In this document: positions 34,864 through 44,980 of the stretch, in pieces | Layout of the letters: the number at the start of each line of letters is the position of its first letter | Position numbering within the stretch: the first letter of the stretch is position 1 | Assembly (NCBI GenBank): GCA_023404675.1 | Contig: JAEYAW010000016.1 | Coordinates: 1-63,233 of the forward strand | Direction: 5' to 3' | DNA length: 63,233 nt | Source: Pseudomonadota bacterium | GTDB taxonomy: Bacteria > Pseudomonadota > Alphaproteobacteria > Rhizobiales > Xanthobacteraceae | Position numbers and translations under genes: made by a program | Notes under the pieces: generated by a model | What the model was told of the DNA's origin: nothing | The model's input: only the letters and a program-made list of their open reading frames with translations | Database searches by the model: none

Positions 34864-35238
34864 CTATTTCGGCTTGGTCATGTCCATCGCTGCCCGGCTG
34901 ATGGCCTGCCCCAGTTCGCTCGCCTGATCGGCCAGCGCCTTCATCTGGGCCTGCACATATTCGCTGTGGAGCTTCAGAACCTCGCCGACATCCTTGGCCC
35001 GCGCCAGCTTCTGCGCGTAATCCAGCGACTCGGTCACATTCTTCTCGGCGAAAGCGAGCGCCTTGGCGCTGACCTCGCGAACGTTGGCCCGCGCCGCAGC
35101 GCCACGCTCTTCCATGGTGGAGGCCGCCTGATGAGCGGCATTCAGGAACGTTTCCATCGCCTGTTTGGCCTGACCGAAGCCCGTCTCCGCCATCGACCGC
35201 ATATCCTTGGGAATCTCGAACTGATCGCGCTCAGTCAT
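34864..35238 (-). CDS. Phasin family protein
   Basis: 124 residues, entirely helical, with phasin motifs DMRSMAETGFGQAKQAMETF and VLKLHSEYVQAQMKALADQ. It is a diverged paralogue of the phasin at 34312-34731. GGAGGCGAAG precedes the ATG. Phasins coat PHA granules and may regulate granule number; no phaC or phaZ gene is in the window. Confidence 0.85.
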   Translation of the reverse strand: MTERDQFEIPKDMRSMAETGFGQAKQAMETFLNAAHQAASTMEERGAAARANVREVSAKALAFAEKNVTESLDYAQKLARAKDVGEVLKLHSEYVQAQMKALADQASELGQAISRAAMDMTKPK

Positions 35239-35562
35239 CTTCGCCTCCTCCGGATTGTGGCGGCATGCACGCCATGCCAGCTCTTATCATCCACGCGCCG
35301 CCGGCCTCTTGACCTCGATCAACAGCGGAACAGACCACCTATCCTGAACCGTTGCCGTCCGATTGCAACCGTACAACCGGGCAACTTAACGTGTGCCACC
35401 AAGGTTTAATCCCGCAGGCGTGTTAAGGTTTATCCCCGCATTGGGCGACACAAAGCCGCGCCATTCATGGACCTTGCCCCCACAAGGCCATAGAAATAGG
35501 GCCTTCAGTGTTTTTCAGGCGCGGCCCCTACGCTGCAACGGACAGTCGATCGCGCAGAATTC
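35239..35562. other. Intergenic region with a direct repeat
   Basis: 324 bp between the divergent phasin and histidine kinase genes. It holds a 16-bp direct repeat, AAGGTTTAATCCCGCA (35401-35416) and AAGGTTTATCCCCGCA (35425-35440), 14 of 16 identical and spaced 24 bp apart. A regulator-binding site is possible. Nothing else is evident. Confidence 0.4.
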
Positions 35563-38541
35563 ATGACCGAAACGGACCGGCAGCGACTTTACCTCGACGA
35601 TCCGCGGCTCGCGCTTCATGCGGCGGGCCGGCTCCCGGCATGGCTGTGGCGAGAGGACGGCCAGCGCGTCCTCTGGGCGAACGCGGCGGCCGCGCGAACC
35701 TTCGGAATGGACAGCATTGCGGCCTTGCTCGCGATGTCTTTCGATGCCGCCGATCCGCGCCACGATCAGGTCATCCATCTCGCGGCGGCGCTCGCCGGCG
35801 TCGATACGCCGCGGCTCGAACGGCTGCGCGGCTTCGGCGGCACGCTCGGACAGTACGTCACCTGCACCTGCGCGCGCCTGATCATGGCCGACAACCAGCC
35901 GGCGATTCTCATCGTGGCCGCCGATCCCGCCGGGTGGCCCGCGTCCTTCGCCGATCGGCTGCAATCCGTCGTCTCGGCGCTGCAGGGGCCGGCACTCGCC
36001 CTCAACGAGGAACAGTCCGTGCTGGCCGTCAACGCCGACGCCCGCGCGATTCTCGGCCCCGCGCCGTCGGCCAACGCGCTCGGCGCATCGCAACCGATTG
36101 CAAACGGTTTCCGGACCGGCACCGCGAATGCCACCACCCCGTCCGGGCGGCTGAGCCTCCGCCGCGTCGGAGCCGGACGGGAGACCGCTCTCATTGCGCT
36201 GATCGATCCCGCCTGGACGAAACAATCGTCAGTCCCGGCGATTGCCCAAGAAGGTCCGCCCTCCGAAACGCCCGAGCCGCCGCCCTCTGCCACGGAGCAG
36301 ACGACGCCCATGGACGATCAGCGCCCCGACGACACGTCCCGCAATCCGCTCCGCTTCCTCTGGCAGATGGATCCCGATGCCCGCTTCTCGTTCGGCGCGG
36401 ACGGCTTCTCGCGGCTGATCGGCATTCATTCAGCGACCGCGTTCGGCCGCCCCTGGCCGGAGCTGAACGACCAGTTCGCGCTGGATCCCGACGACCGTCT
36501 GATGGCCGCCGTCGCGACCCGCGCCCCATTTGGCGGGATCGTCATCAACTGGCCGACCGACGAAGCCGAAACCCGGCTCGCGGTCACGTTGTCAGGCCTT
36601 CCGGTGTTCGACCGCGACCGGGCCTTTCGCGGCTATCGCGGCTTCGGTGTCTGCACTGATTTCGCCGCGCTGTCGCATCTCACCGACATTCGCAGCAGCG
36701 AGGCAGTGGCTGTCCCGCCCTCGCCTGCCACACCGACAGACTCAGATCAGGAAGCTGACGTGGAAACGCCCGAAAACGTGCTGCCGTTCCGTCCCAACGG
36801 AGAGGTGCGGATGCCTGTTCTGACCCCTGTCGAAAACAACGCTTTCAACGAACTGGCCCGCCGCCTCGCCGAGCGGCTTCACACCGAACCGGCCACGCCG
36901 GAGGCGCCGGCAGCGAACGCGCCTGTCGAAACCATCGCCTCGCCGCCCGCCAGCCCGGCTGCGGGTCATATCAATGAAGCCATCGCTTCCGAACAGCCGG
37001 TGGCGAAGGACGAGACCGCCCCATCACCGGCGCCCGCATGGCTGGCGGCGCCGGAGCCCGCACCGCGCGGCGTTGCCCACCGCGACCGCCAGTTGCTCGA
37101 CCTGATGCCCGGCGGAGTCCTGATCTATCGGCTCGACCGGCCAATTTATGCCAACGAGGCGTTTCTGGCCCATGCCGGACATCCCGACGTCGATGCGCTG
37201 GTCGCGGCGGGCGGCCTCGATGCGCTGCTGGTCGAACCGGGGACCTCGGACGCCAGCAGCATGTCCGCAGGCGGCGCACCCGTTCGCCTGACCGCCGCCG
37301 CGAATGCGGCCAGCCCGGCATCGGGACGGCTGGTCGCGATCGAGTGGGACGGCGAACCTGCCCATGCGCTGATTCTCGATCCGGCCGCCCCCGCCCCGGC
37401 CGCCGTGCAGCCGCCGCCGGTCCCGGTCGATGATCCGCGCCTGCGGCAGGCCGAGCGGCTGGCCGAAGATCTCAGCGCGATCCTGGATCATATCGGCGAG
37501 GCGGTCGTGATGTTCGATCCGGACGGCCGCATCCATGCCTGCAACCGCGCGGCGGAGCTGCTGCTCGGCCATCGCGGTCAGGAGATCTCCGAATACGGAT
37601 TCGCCGACATGATCGCGCCGGACAGCCGCGCCGACGTGATGCGCCATATCGAAGGCCATCGCGACGGCACGGCCGACTCCGGCCGCGCCATCGAGACCTT
37701 CGCCATGTCGCGCGATGGCACGATCGTTCCGGTGACGCTTGCGATCGGCCGCTCCTCGGCCGGCAGCGATCACCTGTTCGCGATCCTGCGCGATCACGCC
37801 AGAGACAACGCGCAGCAGGCGCTCCAGCAGCAGGCCGAGCGGATGGCGGAGCGCGCGGCGCAGGCCAAGGCCGATACGGTGGCCTGGATCAGCCATCAGA
37901 TCAGGTCGCCGCTGAACGCCATCATCGGCTTCGCCGAGGTGATGATCGACGAACGGTTCGGCGCGCTCGGCAACGACCGCTATGCCGAATACATGCAGGA
38001 CATCCGCGCATCCGGCGAACGCGTGCTGGCCGTGATCAACGATCTCCTCGATCTTTCGCGCGTCGAAAGCGGCAAGCTCGAACTGACGTTCGCAAATCAC
38101 AACCTCAACGAAATCACCGAGCATTGCGTCGCGATGATGCAGCCGCAGGCCAACCGCGAGCGCATCATCATCCGTTCCTCGCTCGGACATAACCTCCCGC
38201 AGGTGGTCGCCGACGGCCGCATTCTGCGCCAGATCGTGCTGAACATGCTCGGCACCTCGATCCAGCTCGCCAAGGCTGGCGGTCAGGTCATCATCTCGAC
38301 GGTGACAACCGATACCGGCGGTGTGGCGCTTCGCGTTCGCGATACGGGTCCGGGTCTGGGCGAAGACGAACTGGCCTCGGTCATGGAACCGCTGCACAAT
38401 CCCACCGACCAGGCGTCCCTCGACAATTCCGGTCTCAATCTGTCGCTGACCCGCGCGCTCGCGGAAGCCAACAAGGCCGCATTTCACATCAAACGCGCGG
38501 CGAATTCCGGCACGCTCATCGAGGTCGTCTTCCACATCTGA
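35563..38541 (+). CDS. PAS-domain sensor histidine kinase
   Basis: 992 residues, predicted cytoplasmic. Two to three weak PAS-like regions and long Pro/Ala-rich linkers fill the N-terminal 620 residues; a clear PAS domain is at ~640-745 (ILDHIGEAVVMFDPDGRIHA). The H-box is AWISHQIRSPLNAI with His778, followed by NDLLDLSRVESGK. The ATPase part has an N-box Asn (RQIVLNMLG) and G1 (RDTGPGLG), but the G2 box is altered to NSGLNLSLT where relatives have GTGLGLPLT. It resembles the PdhS/DivL-type cell-cycle kinases of Rhizobiales. No response regulator is next to it. Confidence 0.8.
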   Translation: MTETDRQRLYLDDPRLALHAAGRLPAWLWREDGQRVLWANAAAARTFGMDSIAALLAMSFDAADPRHDQVIHLAAALAGVDTPRLERLRGFGGTLGQYVTCTCARLIMADNQPAILIVAADPAGWPASFADRLQSVVSALQGPALALNEEQSVLAVNADARAILGPAPSANALGASQPIANGFRTGTANATTPSGRLSLRRVGAGRETALIALIDPAWTKQSSVPAIAQEGPPSETPEPPPSATEQTTPMDDQRPDDTSRNPLRFLWQMDPDARFSFGADGFSRLIGIHSATAFGRPWPELNDQFALDPDDRLMAAVATRAPFGGIVINWPTDEAETRLAVTLSGLPVFDRDRAFRGYRGFGVCTDFAALSHLTDIRSSEAVAVPPSPATPTDSDQEADVETPENVLPFRPNGEVRMPVLTPVENNAFNELARRLAERLHTEPATPEAPAANAPVETIASPPASPAAGHINEAIASEQPVAKDETAPSPAPAWLAAPEPAPRGVAHRDRQLLDLMPGGVLIYRLDRPIYANEAFLAHAGHPDVDALVAAGGLDALLVEPGTSDASSMSAGGAPVRLTAAANAASPASGRLVAIEWDGEPAHALILDPAAPAPAAVQPPPVPVDDPRLRQAERLAEDLSAILDHIGEAVVMFDPDGRIHACNRAAELLLGHRGQEISEYGFADMIAPDSRADVMRHIEGHRDGTADSGRAIETFAMSRDGTIVPVTLAIGRSSAGSDHLFAILRDHARDNAQQALQQQAERMAERAAQAKADTVAWISHQIRSPLNAIIGFAEVMIDERFGALGNDRYAEYMQDIRASGERVLAVINDLLDLSRVESGKLELTFANHNLNEITEHCVAMMQPQANRERIIIRSSLGHNLPQVVADGRILRQIVLNMLGTSIQLAKAGGQVIISTVTTDTGGVALRVRDTGPGLGEDELASVMEPLHNPTDQASLDNSGLNLSLTRALAEANKAAFHIKRAANSGTLIEVVFHI

Positions 38542-38694
38542 CAGAGCCATGACGGGAGCCTGCTGGAATCTATCTAAAACAGCAGCCTGACGGGCCGGCG
38601 CGACATTTCGCCTCCCGGACCGACAAACGCGAGCGCGCTAGCAAACGGTTTCTGCAACACGATGACACCAACCCGCAACTGCCGGAGCCGCCGC

Positions 38695-39711
38695 ATGACG
38701 ATCCGACGATCCCTTCTCGCCGCCACGACCATTCTGGCGCTGGGCCTCCCGGCCGCGCACGCCGCCGACGAGGTCAATGTCTACACCTACCGGGAAACGC
38801 GGCTGGTCCAGCCGCTGTTCGCGGCCTTCACCGCCGACACCGGCATCAAGGTCAATATCATCTCGGCCAGCGCGGGCCTCGAACAGCGCATCAAGGCCGA
38901 AGGCGAAAACAGCCCGGCCGATGTTCTTCTCACTGTCGACATCGGCCGTATCGATGAGGCCGTGCAGGCCGGCGTCACACAGCCGATCAAATCGGAGGCG
39001 CTCGACAAGGCCGTGCCTGCCCAGTATCGCGACCCCAACGGCCACTGGGCCGGCATATCGATGCGCGCCCGCGTGATCTATGCCTCGAAGGATCGGGTGA
39101 AGCAGGACGCCATCACTTACGAAGAACTCGCCGACCCGAAATGGAAGGGCAAGATCTGCATCCGCTCGGGACAGCATATTTATAACAACGCGCTGTTCGC
39201 GGCCTATGTCGCCAAGCACGGCGAGGCAAAGGCCGAGGAATGGTTGCGCGGCCTCAAGGCAAATCTCGTGCAGAAGCCGTCTGGCGGCGATCGCGAGGCG
39301 GCGCGCGATGTCGCAGCGGGCAAATGCGACATCGGCATCGGCAATACCTATTACTGGGCGCTGATGATGAACAACGATCCCGACAAGAAGCCGTGGGCGG
39401 AAGCCACGCGCGTGATCCTGCCGACCTTCGAGGGTGGCGGCACGCACGTGAACCTGTCGGGCGTGCTGCTGGCCAAGCATGCGCCGAACCGCGCCAATGC
39501 GATCAAGCTGATCGAATGGCTGGCCGGCGACAAGGCGCAGCAGCTGTATGCGGACGTGAACTACGAATATCCGGTGCGCGCGGACGTGCCGGTCAATCCG
39601 ACCGTCGCCGGCTACGGCGCGCTCAAGCCGGACCCGATGCCGATCGCCAGCATTGCGGCGAACCGCAAGGCCGCATCCGTGCTGGTCGACAAGGTCGGCT
39701 TCGACAACTGA
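38695..39711 (+). CDS. Ferric ion ABC transporter substrate-binding protein (FbpA/FutA-like)
   Basis: 338-residue periplasmic binding protein with a signal peptide (LAATTILALGLPAAHA-ADEV). It matches the ferric-binding transferrin-like group: VYTYRETRLVQPLF at the N-terminus, LLTVDIGRIDEAVQAG, and the tyrosine pair in IGNTYYWALMM that supplies Fe(III) ligands. GGAG precedes the ATG at 38695. No permease or ATPase follows; an FbpB-like permease without its own binding protein lies 15 kb away (54262-55914), and the two are plausible partners. Confidence 0.85.
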   Translation: MTIRRSLLAATTILALGLPAAHAADEVNVYTYRETRLVQPLFAAFTADTGIKVNIISASAGLEQRIKAEGENSPADVLLTVDIGRIDEAVQAGVTQPIKSEALDKAVPAQYRDPNGHWAGISMRARVIYASKDRVKQDAITYEELADPKWKGKICIRSGQHIYNNALFAAYVAKHGEAKAEEWLRGLKANLVQKPSGGDREAARDVAAGKCDIGIGNTYYWALMMNNDPDKKPWAEATRVILPTFEGGGTHVNLSGVLLAKHAPNRANAIKLIEWLAGDKAQQLYADVNYEYPVRADVPVNPTVAGYGALKPDPMPIASIAANRKAASVLVDKVGFDN

Positions 39712-39780
39712 TCACCACGACCGGCGCGCGGTGCAGCGAATGGGCCGCGCGCATGGCGGAATCTGGCTCCGGACATCACG

Positions 39781-39830
39781 GAAGCCGGAAAACGACAGAG
39801 GCCGGAAATGACAGAGGCCGGAAAACGAAA
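39781..39830. repeat. Three tandem copies of a 16-17-bp unit
   Basis: Units GAAGCCGGAAAACGACA, GAGGCCGGAAATGACA and GAGGCCGGAAAACGAAA lie head to tail, directly before the rpsU terminator. Array of about 50 bp. Confidence 0.8.
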
Positions 39831-39856
39831 AAAGGCGGGCTTGCGGCCCGCCTTTC
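39826..39856 (-). terminator. rpsU terminator
   Basis: Stem AAAGGCGGGC / GCCCGCCTTT (39831-39840 with 39846-39855), followed by a T-run on the minus strand. It is 23 bp past the rpsU stop. Confidence 0.88.
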
Positions 39857-39878
39857 ACGATCTCGAATCTGATCGCGA

Positions 39879-40169
39879 TCAGCGCGGGGCGCGCGGAGCA
39901 GCGCCAGCACCACCCGGACCGCGGCGATCCGCACCCGCACCGAAAGCCGGCTTCGGCTTCATCGGCAGCAGACCTTCGCGCTGCAGCTTCTTGCGCGCCA
40001 GCTTGCGGGCGCGGCGAACGGCTTCCGCCTTTTCGCGGGCCTTCTTCTCGGACGGCTTCTCGTAATGACCGCGGAGCTTCATCTCGCGGAAAATGCCCTC
40101 GCGCTGCATCTTCTTCTTGAGCGCCTTGAGAGCCTGATCGACGTTATTATCGCGAACGAGAACCTGCAC
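39879..40169 (-). CDS. rpsU: 30S ribosomal protein S21
   Basis: 96 residues: MQVLVRDNNVDQALKALKKK, the HYEKPSEKKAREKAEAVRRA core and a Gly/Pro/Arg tail of about 30 residues beyond the usual ~70. I use the GTG at 40169 (AAAGGA nine bases upstream); the longer frame to 40262 has no conservation. S21 helps mRNA selection on the 30S subunit. Confidence 0.93.
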   Translation of the reverse strand: MQVLVRDNNVDQALKALKKKMQREGIFREMKLRGHYEKPSEKKAREKAEAVRRARKLARKKLQREGLLPMKPKPAFGAGADRRGPGGAGAAPRAPR

Positions 40170-40495
40170 GCGGCATCCTTTAAAGTTGAACGGCCGGGTG
40201 GGCCCATGCCCAACCATTGCCGATGGCATCTTGAGAATTTGGGAGACGACGGCAGCCGGCAATCGACCGATTGCTTCGCATCAGGGGCGCGCTTCTACCA
40301 GATCGGCGCTACCTTGTCCATGCCGGGGCGGTCAGCGACATAAAATATTGCCAAAGAGTTTCGGATTGCGCCCCCGGGAACCCACAGCTGTTCCGGCTCC
40401 TTCGGGAAAATCTACTTCCTGCCCCCTGCCCGGAAGGCCAGACTCCGGCCGAAATGCGGCAACGATTCGTTGCCGGAACTGAGGAGAACGAGAGC

Positions 40496-41209
<714 letters not shown>

Positions 41210-41239
41210 CGTCCTGAACGAGACGGACTGCCCGGAGCG

Positions 41240-42340
41240 TCAGGTTCCGGGCAGCTTCACCTGCGTGACATGGCCCATCTTCCGGCCTTCGCGGGCGGAG
41301 CCCTTGCCGTAGATGTGGACCGTGGCTCCCGGCACGGCGAGCCAGTCGGCATAAGTGTTGATATCCTCGCCGATCAGGTTGGTCATGGTGACGTCCCCGA
41401 AACGCACCGGCTGGGCCAGCGGCCATCCCGCCACGGCCCGGATATGCTGTTCGAACTGGGACACCGAGCAGCCGTCGAGCGTCCAGTGCCCGGAATTGTG
41501 CACACGCGGCGCGACTTCATTCACCATCAGTTCCGGGCCGCTCGCGCCCTGCACCACGAACATCTCGACCGCCAGCACGCCGACATAGTTCAGCGCCTCG
41601 GCGATGGTCCTCGCGATCTCGCGCGCCTGTACGGCCAAAGCCTCGGGAATCCGCGCCGGCGCATGCGAGACCTTCAGGATGTGATCGCGGTGGTCGTTCT
41701 CGGTCACGTCGAACGATACCACCTCGCCCGTCGCCCCCCTCGCGGCAATCACCGAGACCTCGCGCTCGAACGGCACGAAGGCTTCCAGGATCGCCGACGA
41801 GGTGCCGAGATCGTCCAGCACCGCCTGCAGGTCGTCGCCCGCGCGGATCACGATCTGGCCCTTGCCGTCATAGCCGAAACGGCGCGTCTTGATGACCGCC
41901 GGGCATCCGAGTTCGAGCACGGCCCGCTCAAGATCAGCCAGCGAAGCGATGGCGCGATACGGGGTCGTGCGGATCCCGAGCCGGGACACGAAATCCTTCT
42001 CGGTCAAGCGATCCTGCGTGGTTTCGAGAATGCGCGTATCCGGAAGCACCGGCCTGCGGGCGGCGAGCACGGCAGCCGTCGCCGCGGGCACATTCTCGAA
42101 CTCGTAAGTGATGACATCGACGTCTGCGGCGAACAGTTCAAGCGCCTCGACATCGGCATACTCTGCGCAGGTCGCCGACTGCACCACGTCGAAGGCCGGG
42201 GAATCAGGATCGGGCGAGAACACCGCGCATTTCAGCCCGAGCCTCGGCGCGGCCATGGCCAGCATCCGGCCCAGTTGCCCGCCCCCGAGAATGCCGATGG
42301 TGTCGCCGGGCTTGAGCTTGAGAGATTCCGATCCGCTCAC
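41240..42340 (-). CDS. purK: N5-carboxyaminoimidazole ribonucleotide synthase
   Basis: 366-residue ATP-grasp enzyme that carboxylates AIR in purine synthesis. Motifs: IGILGGGQLGRMLAMAA, TYEFENVP, and the ATP-grasp segment VIKTRRFGYDGKGQ. The frame is open to 42391, but the GTG at 42340 overlaps the purE stop (GTGA) and has GGAGGGG upstream, a usual purEK coupling. PurK feeds the mutase PurE. Confidence 0.95.
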   Translation of the reverse strand: MSGSESLKLKPGDTIGILGGGQLGRMLAMAAPRLGLKCAVFSPDPDSPAFDVVQSATCAEYADVEALELFAADVDVITYEFENVPAATAAVLAARRPVLPDTRILETTQDRLTEKDFVSRLGIRTTPYRAIASLADLERAVLELGCPAVIKTRRFGYDGKGQIVIRAGDDLQAVLDDLGTSSAILEAFVPFEREVSVIAARGATGEVVSFDVTENDHRDHILKVSHAPARIPEALAVQAREIARTIAEALNYVGVLAVEMFVVQGASGPELMVNEVAPRVHNSGHWTLDGCSVSQFEQHIRAVAGWPLAQPVRFGDVTMTNLIGEDINTYADWLAVPGATVHIYGKGSAREGRKMGHVTQVKLPGT

Positions 42341-42825
42341 GCCTGCCCCTCCGGACGCTCCGCCACCGCGTCGGTCTGCTTCTTCCGCCACGCCGCCAGA
42401 CGTGCGGCCAGCACCTCGTCGGTCAGCGCCAGAACGCTGGCCGCCAGCAGCGCCGCGTTAATGGCGCCCGCCTTGCCGATCGCAAGCGTCCCGACCGGGA
42501 TGCCCGCCGGCATCTGCACGATGGAATAAAGCGAATCCACGCCGGACAGCGCCTTCGATTCAACAGGAACGCCGAACACCGGCAGTTCCGTCAGCGCCGC
42601 CGCCATGCCCGGCAGGTGCGCCGCACCGCCGGCCCCCGCGACGATCACGCGATAGCCGGCCGCCTTCGCCCCCTTGGCGAAAGCATAGAGGCGATCCGGC
42701 GTCCGGTGCGCGGACACGATACGTGCATCGACGGCGACATCCAGCGCGGCCAGGGTCTCGGCGGCGTGGCGCATCGTTTCCCAGTCGGACTGGCTTCCCA
42801 TGATAATGGCAACGGGGGCGGTCAT
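42337..42825 (-). CDS. purE: N5-carboxyaminoimidazole ribonucleotide mutase
   Basis: 162 residues of class I PurE, converting N5-CAIR to CAIR. GSQSDWETMRHAAETL binds the phosphate, and SAHRTPDRLYAFA carries the catalytic His. VAGAGGAAHLPGMAAALT is also typical. Cotranscribed and translationally coupled with purK. Confidence 0.96.
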   Translation of the reverse strand: MTAPVAIIMGSQSDWETMRHAAETLAALDVAVDARIVSAHRTPDRLYAFAKGAKAAGYRVIVAGAGGAAHLPGMAAALTELPVFGVPVESKALSGVDSLYSIVQMPAGIPVGTLAIGKAGAINAALLAASVLALTDEVLAARLAAWRKKQTDAVAERPEGQA

Positions 42826-42950
42826 GGCATCGGTATGGAATTAAAGGGGAAAGAACCAGCGTACAAGAAACGGCTGGGGGCGGATAGCACCGGGCGACCA
42901 ACTAGCCGGATCGGATCGGGACAGCAAGAGCCACAGCCGTAACCGCGGGG

Positions 42951-43157
42951 TCAGGCGATGATGTCGGGGGTGATCTGGTCCTCGATGAAGCTGATCCGGT
43001 CCCGCAACTGAAGCTTGCGCTTCTTCAGGCGCTGGAGCCGCAACAGATCGGGAGCCGGAGATTGCTGCAATGCGTCGATGGCGGCATCCAGATCGCGATG
43101 TTCCTGCTGCAGACGCGCCAGTTCCATCGCAAGTTCGCGTTCGTTGTCATTGCTCAT
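42951..43157 (-). CDS. DUF465 (YdcH-like) small coiled-coil protein
   Basis: 68 residues, a helical hairpin: MSNDNERELAMELARLQQEH and RLKKRKLQLRDRISFIED. Start chosen at 43157 by conservation. Family function unknown. A second, diverged DUF465 gene is divergent from it. Confidence 0.82.
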   Translation of the reverse strand: MSNDNERELAMELARLQQEHRDLDAAIDALQQSPAPDLLRLQRLKKRKLQLRDRISFIEDQITPDIIA

Positions 43158-43409
43158 TGCTGCGCCCGAAATCCCCACAAGGCCGAACCATCCGGGTGGC
43201 AAACGGCCGCGAAACGTGCTCATCGCAGAATTTGGACGATTTCGCCAGCGTCCCGCCGGTTCCGTCCCGGGCGCTCACGATTCATTACCCACGAACACCA
43301 ATTTATGAGAGTCGCTGCGACAGGATTCGGCCTCGACAGTTGTCGGGGCTCCTGTACACTTAACCATCCAAGGTCGTTGCTGAGAATGACAACTCACAGG
43401 AGGCTTAGG

Positions 43410-43595
43410 ATGGCAATTGAAGCGCATCTCGTTGAACTGGAACGGAAACACCGCGTTCTCGAAGGCGAATTGCATAAAGCACTGCTTCATCCTTCCACCG
43501 ACGATCTCCGCATAGCCGAACTCAAGCGACGAAAACTGATGGTGAAAGACGAGATCGAGCGGCTGCGCCTGACCTCGCACTTCACCGTGCACTGA
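43410..43595 (+). CDS. DUF465 (YdcH-like) small coiled-coil protein
   Basis: 61 residues: MAIEAHLVELERKHRVLEGE and ELKRRKLMVKDEIERLR. AGGAGG lies 8 bp before the ATG, a strong ribosome binding site, so expression may be high. It is a divergent paralogue of the gene at 42951-43157, 252 bp between starts. Confidence 0.82.
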   Translation: MAIEAHLVELERKHRVLEGELHKALLHPSTDDLRIAELKRRKLMVKDEIERLRLTSHFTVH

Positions 43596-43638
43596 TCACC
43601 GCTTACTGGGATCGTCCTGCCCGGCTGCCCCTCACCGC

Positions 43639-44751
43639 CTAAAGCATCGATGCGACCTTGTTGGCGATGGCGAGCGAGGCGGTCAGTCCGGGTGATTCGA
43701 TTCCGAACAGGTTGATCAACCCGCCGACTCCGTGAACGGACGGCCCTTGAATCAGGAAGTCCTGACTGGCCACCTCCGGCGGCACGATCTTGGGGCGGAT
43801 TCCCGAATAGTCCGGCACCAGCGCGCCGTCCGGGAGGTCCGGCCAGTAGCGGCGGATCGCCGGATAGAATCGCGCCGCACGATCCGGCGACACCTCATAG
43901 TCAATGGCATCGACGTCAATCGCATCGATCCACTGGACATCCGGGCCGAAGCGCGCCCGGCCGGCCAGATCGAGCGTGAGATGGACCCCAAGCCCGCCGG
44001 GTTCGGGGACGGGATAAATCAGATGCTGGAACGGCGCCCGGACGCCGCATGAGAAATAATTGCCCTTGGCAAAATAGGCCTTCGGGATGTGCGCGGCACC
44101 CAGCCCCACAATGGTATGCGCCACGGCCGGCGCAGCCAGACCCGCTGCGTTGACCAGAACCTTCGCCCCGATCCGCAAACCTTCGTCGCCCACCACAAGA
44201 TCAAAGCCCTCCGCGCCCAGAACCTCGGCGGACCGCAGCGGCGCGTGGAAAGCGATCATCGCGCCATGGGCCTCGGCGTCTCCCCTGAGCGCAAGCATGT
44301 ATGCATGACTGTCGACGATGCCTGTCGAAGGCGAGAGCAACGCGCCTTCGCCGCGCAGAGACGGCTCAAGCGCACGCACGTCCGCGCTGCTCAGTTCGCG
44401 AAGATCGTCGACCCCGTTCGCGGCAGCCCGCTGACCGATCCCCGCAAGCCGTCCGACCTCGTCTTTCGTCGTGGCGACGATCAGCTTGCCGCACCGGCGA
44501 TGCGGCACGCCGTGCGCACGGCAGTAATCGTAAAGAGCAATCCGCCCGGCAACGCAGAGCTGTGCCATCAGACTCCCCGCGGGATAATAAATGCCCGCGT
44601 GAATCACCTCGCTGTTGCGTGCCGACGTCACGGTGCCGACAGCGCCGGCCTCCTCCAGGACCAAGACCTCGCGGCCCTGCATGGCCAGACCTCGCGCGAT
44701 CGCCAGGCCGACGACGCCCGCACCGACAACGACACACTCAACCCGATCCAT
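43639..44751 (-). CDS. FAD-dependent oxidase, L-2-hydroxyglutarate oxidase-like
   Basis: 370 residues, DAO/LhgO family. N-terminal FAD motif VECVVVGAGVVGLAIARGLA, ARNSEVIHAGIYYP (a typical substrate and flavin segment of L2HGDH enzymes), KVLVNAAGL and a C-terminal GVGGLINLFGIESPGLTASL. It probably oxidises L-2-hydroxyglutarate or a similar 2-hydroxyacid. The ATG at 44751 is used (family start), with 44775 as the alternative. Confidence 0.8.
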   Translation of the reverse strand: MDRVECVVVGAGVVGLAIARGLAMQGREVLVLEEAGAVGTVTSARNSEVIHAGIYYPAGSLMAQLCVAGRIALYDYCRAHGVPHRRCGKLIVATTKDEVGRLAGIGQRAAANGVDDLRELSSADVRALEPSLRGEGALLSPSTGIVDSHAYMLALRGDAEAHGAMIAFHAPLRSAEVLGAEGFDLVVGDEGLRIGAKVLVNAAGLAAPAVAHTIVGLGAAHIPKAYFAKGNYFSCGVRAPFQHLIYPVPEPGGLGVHLTLDLAGRARFGPDVQWIDAIDVDAIDYEVSPDRAARFYPAIRRYWPDLPDGALVPDYSGIRPKIVPPEVASQDFLIQGPSVHGVGGLINLFGIESPGLTASLAIANKVASML

Positions 44752-44921
44752 CAGCGAAAAACCTTCGACACCCATCGTTCACCAAAGCCGCATCGAACGA
44801 CCAAGGTTTGTTAGGGCGTCATTTATCATGCCCTTTCAATTACGCCATCAAACCATCATGATTTCATGCGGCGCGCCGGTTGTTTACCGGATCAAAACAA
44901 CAGCGCAACTACCCTTCCTGC

Positions 44922-44979
44922 GAGGCATGCTGCGAGTGAGTCGAGGCTGGGAGGCATGCAGCAAGTGAGCCGAGGCTGG
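44922..44979. repeat. 29-bp tandem duplication before the GGDEF/EAL gene
   Basis: Copies at 44922-44950 and 44951-44979 begin GAGGCATGC and end GAGGCTGG; 26 of 29 bases agree. The second ends one base before the ATG at 44981, so the duplication carries the translation initiation region. Confidence 0.85.
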
Positions 44980-44980
44980 A

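Noticed and set aside
37024..38550. 508-codon frame antisense to the histidine kinase
   Set aside because: Shadow frame; the kinase motifs are on the plus strand.
44922..44979. 29-bp repeats considered as a CRISPR start
   Set aside because: Only two copies, directly adjacent with no spacer, and no cas genes.
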